Below are positions 14,286 to 15,718 of a stretch of 15,718 bases of DNA, in pieces. The stretch comes from Lachnospiraceae bacterium (lineage in GTDB: Bacteria > Bacillota > Clostridia > Lachnospirales > Lachnospiraceae): positions 1 through 15,718 of the forward strand of contig CAAFNG010000422.1 of the NCBI GenBank assembly GCA_900764225.1, given 5' to 3'. The notes beneath the pieces are model-generated. The model was not told the DNA's origin and ran no database searches. It worked only from the letters and a program-made list of their open reading frames with translations. Within the stretch, counting starts at the first letter, position 1, and each line of letters begins with the position of its first letter. A program made the position numbers and the translations under genes.

Positions 14286-14960
14286 TTATTCTGCACCATA
14301 TTCCTCATAATATGCGTCAATAGCAGCTTTCAGCTTGTCATCGATTACAACGCGGCCTTTATATTCTTTGTTGTAAAGATGCTCTACAACTTCTGCCATT
14401 GTTACGATCGCAGTTGTCTGAAGACCATATTTCTCCTCGATCTCTTTGAGCGCACTCTTCGTTCCCTGTCCGCGTTCCATACGGTCAACAGAAACTACCA
14501 GACCGATCGGATTCACATCGCCCTGCGCCTTGATGATCGGAAGTGTCTCCTGAATAGAGGTACCTGCTGTTGTAACATCCTCAATGATCACAACCTTATC
14601 ACCATCCTGGATCGGACTTCCGAGAAGAATTCCCTTATCTCCGTGATCCTTCACTTCCTTACGGTTGGAACAGTAGCGGATGTCCTTTCCGTACATTTCA
14701 CTGATCTCCATTGTTGCAGCTACAGAAAGGGGAATTCCCTTATATGCCGGTCCGAAAAGAACATCGAAATCAAGTCCGAATTTGCTCTCGATCGCTTTTG
14801 CATAGTACTGTCCAAGCTTACGCAGCTGTGCACCGGTGCGATAAAATCCTGTATTTACAAAAAACGGTGTCTTTCTTCCTGATTTGGTAACAAAGTCTCC
14901 GAATTTCAGGACATTACAGTCAATCATAAACTCAATAAATTCCTGCTTATACTGTTCCAT
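14286..14960 (-). CDS. pyrE: Orotate phosphoribosyltransferase
   Basis: PyrE converts orotate and PRPP to OMP, the fifth step of pyrimidine synthesis. The 224 residues are the normal length. The PRPP-binding signature is VVIIEDVTTAGTSIQE (about 123-138). FGPAYKGIPLSVA lies in the substrate pocket, and YCSNRKEVKDHGDKG matches the catalytic lysine/flexible loop region. GGAGG nine bases before the ATG supports the start. It follows pyrD by 93 bases and has a promoter of its own in the gap, so it can be made independently of the upstream pyr genes. The 50-residue gene downstream may be on the same message. Confidence 0.98.
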   Translation of the reverse strand: MEQYKQEFIEFMIDCNVLKFGDFVTKSGRKTPFFVNTGFYRTGAQLRKLGQYYAKAIESKFGLDFDVLFGPAYKGIPLSVAATMEISEMYGKDIRYCSNRKEVKDHGDKGILLGSPIQDGDKVVIIEDVTTAGTSIQETLPIIKAQGDVNPIGLVVSVDRMERGQGTKSALKEIEEKYGLQTTAIVTMAEVVEHLYNKEYKGRVVIDDKLKAAIDAYYEEYGAE

Positions 14961-15005
14961 TTATCTAATCCTCCATATTTTTCTCATGTGCATATATACG
15001 TGGTT

Positions 15006-15034
15006 ATTCTAACATATGTGTAACCGAATTGCAA
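15006..15034 (-). promoter_or_regulatory. Promoter of pyrE
   Basis: On the minus strand TTGCAA (15034-15029, 4 of 6) is 17 bases from TAGAAT (15011-15006, 5 of 6), within the pyrD-pyrE gap. No PyrR-type attenuator is apparent between it and pyrE. The -10 and the bases after it, TAGAATAACCA, are identical to those of the pur promoter. Confidence 0.65.
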
Positions 15035-15053
15035 ACAACGCAAAAATCCCGTT

Positions 15054-15668
15054 TTACTTCACAACACCAATCAGCTCATTGATATCTGCCACATTCTGTT
15101 TCTCCAGAAATGCCTGGATTCCATCCACGATCTCTTCCGTTGCATAAGGATTGAAAAAGTTCGCTGTTCCCACAGAAACCGCAGTTGCTCCTGCCATGAT
15201 AAACTCAAGCGCATCCTCTGCCGTTGCGATTCCTCCCATTCCGATGATCGGAAGAGATACTGCATTAGCCACCTGATATACCATACGGACTGCCACCGGT
15301 TTTACAGCCGGGCCTGACATTCCGCCGGTTTTATTGGCCAGCGCAAAAGTGCGTCTGTTGATATCGATCTTCATGCCTGTCAGCGTATTGATCAGAGAAA
15401 GAACATCTGCTCCGCCTGCCTCTGCCGCTTTCGCCATCTCTGTAATATCTGTCACATTCGGGCTCAGCTTCATGATCACAGACTGTTTCGCATATTTCTT
15501 TACTTCTTTTGTGATATCTTCAAGTGCTTTCGGATTCTGTCCAAACGCGATTCCGCCCTCCTTGACATTCGGGCAGGATACATTGATTTCCAGCATGTCT
15601 ACCGGTTCATTGCCAAGGCGTTCTACAACCTCGCAGTAATCCTTTGTGGATCTTCCGCAGACATTGAC
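15054..15668 (-). CDS. pyrD: Dihydroorotate dehydrogenase, 3' part only (cut by the contig end)
   Basis: PyrD oxidises dihydroorotate to orotate with FMN. About 204 C-terminal residues remain, starting at VNVCGRS; the full enzyme has about 300, so roughly 95-100 N-terminal residues are missing. INVSCPN carries the catalytic cysteine found in class 1 enzymes. GGMSGPAVKPVAVRMV and the FMN-phosphate motif GMGGIATAEDALEFIMAGA follow. Class 1B (NAD-linked, with PyrK) is the likely type for a clostridium, but pyrK would lie outside. The frame continues into 15669-15718 and appears to offer an ATG giving MYKRQ, but those five codons are adapter sequence and are excluded. The stop at 15054 is normal. 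Confidence 0.95.
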   Translation of the reverse strand, partial: VNVCGRSTKDYCEVVERLGNEPVDMLEINVSCPNVKEGGIAFGQNPKALEDITKEVKKYAKQSVIMKLSPNVTDITEMAKAAEAGGADVLSLINTLTGMKIDINRRTFALANKTGGMSGPAVKPVAVRMVYQVANAVSLPIIGMGGIATAEDALEFIMAGATAVSVGTANFFNPYATEEIVDGIQAFLEKQNVADINELIGVVK

Positions 15669-15718
15669 CTGTCTCTTATACACATCTGACGCTGCCGACG
15701 AATTAGACGGTGTAGATC
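15669..15718. other. Untrimmed Illumina Nextera adapter, not genomic
   Basis: 15669-15687 is CTGTCTCTTATACACATCT, the 19-bp Tn5 mosaic end. 15688-15701 is GACGCTGCCGACGA, the Nextera i5-side read-1 stem. 15702-15709 is ATTAGACG, the reverse complement of CGTCTAAT, which I recall as Nextera index S510. 15710-15718 is GTGTAGATC, the start of the P5 complement. The order and spacing match a Nextera library read-through exactly. Confidence 0.98.

Noticed and set aside
15669..15687. Native Tn5-type transposon end
   Set aside because: The mosaic end is followed by the Nextera stem, an index and the P5 start, so it comes from library preparation.

Overview
The window looks like one short contig from a low-to-mid GC Gram-positive gut anaerobe, most likely a member of the Lachnospiraceae (Blautia/Ruminococcus/Dorea-like). 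The evidence is the gene set and order (a clostridial purE-M-N-D cluster, a GntR-type regulator directly before clpC, radA preceded by a small conserved unknown), AGGAGG-type ribosome binding sites and Bacillus-like sigma-A promoters. The taxonomic call is inference, since no 16S or other marker is present. Every convincing protein gene is on the minus strand, so the text below reads from the right end to the left.

Right end (15718 to about 13200). The last 50 bases are not genomic. They are an untrimmed Illumina Nextera read-through: Tn5 mosaic end, i5 adapter stem, an 8-base index and the start of P5. Genomic sequence therefore stops at 15668, inside pyrD. After the 3' part of pyrD (pyrimidine synthesis, dihydroorotate oxidation) come pyrE with its own promoter, a 50-residue one-helix membrane protein, a bidirectional-looking terminator, a VanZ-like membrane protein, a three-helix small membrane protein, an HD-domain phosphohydrolase, and a long M29-type metallo-aminopeptidase. 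The genes from the VanZ-like one onward overlap or nearly abut and probably form one transcript.

Middle (10530 to 6870). A strong promoter drives purE, purM, purN and purD, which cover four steps of de novo purine synthesis. The cluster ends in a textbook intrinsic terminator. purK, purC, purF, purH, purL and purB are not in the window. A second promoter then precedes an SseB-like gene, a short GntR/YtrA-type regulator and clpC. This places a GntR regulator where Bacillus has ctsR-mcsA-mcsB.

Left (2960 to 657). A third promoter drives a conserved 137-residue protein of unknown function and radA (DNA recombination and repair ATPase), whose genes overlap by 7 bases. A 77-residue unknown gene and an intrinsic terminator follow.

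Left end (656 to 1). There is no credible protein gene here. Positions 438-638 hold a striking nested inverted-repeat element: perfect 17-bp outer and 16-bp inner stems with three further helices between them, all collapsing into one arm of about 200 nt. Two GC-rich hairpins lie beside it (351-367 and 388-406). Positions about 27-330 hold a diverged tandem array with a period near 46 bp. This non-coding block is the least explained part of the window and the best candidate for something undescribed, such as a structured RNA or a small non-autonomous repeat element.
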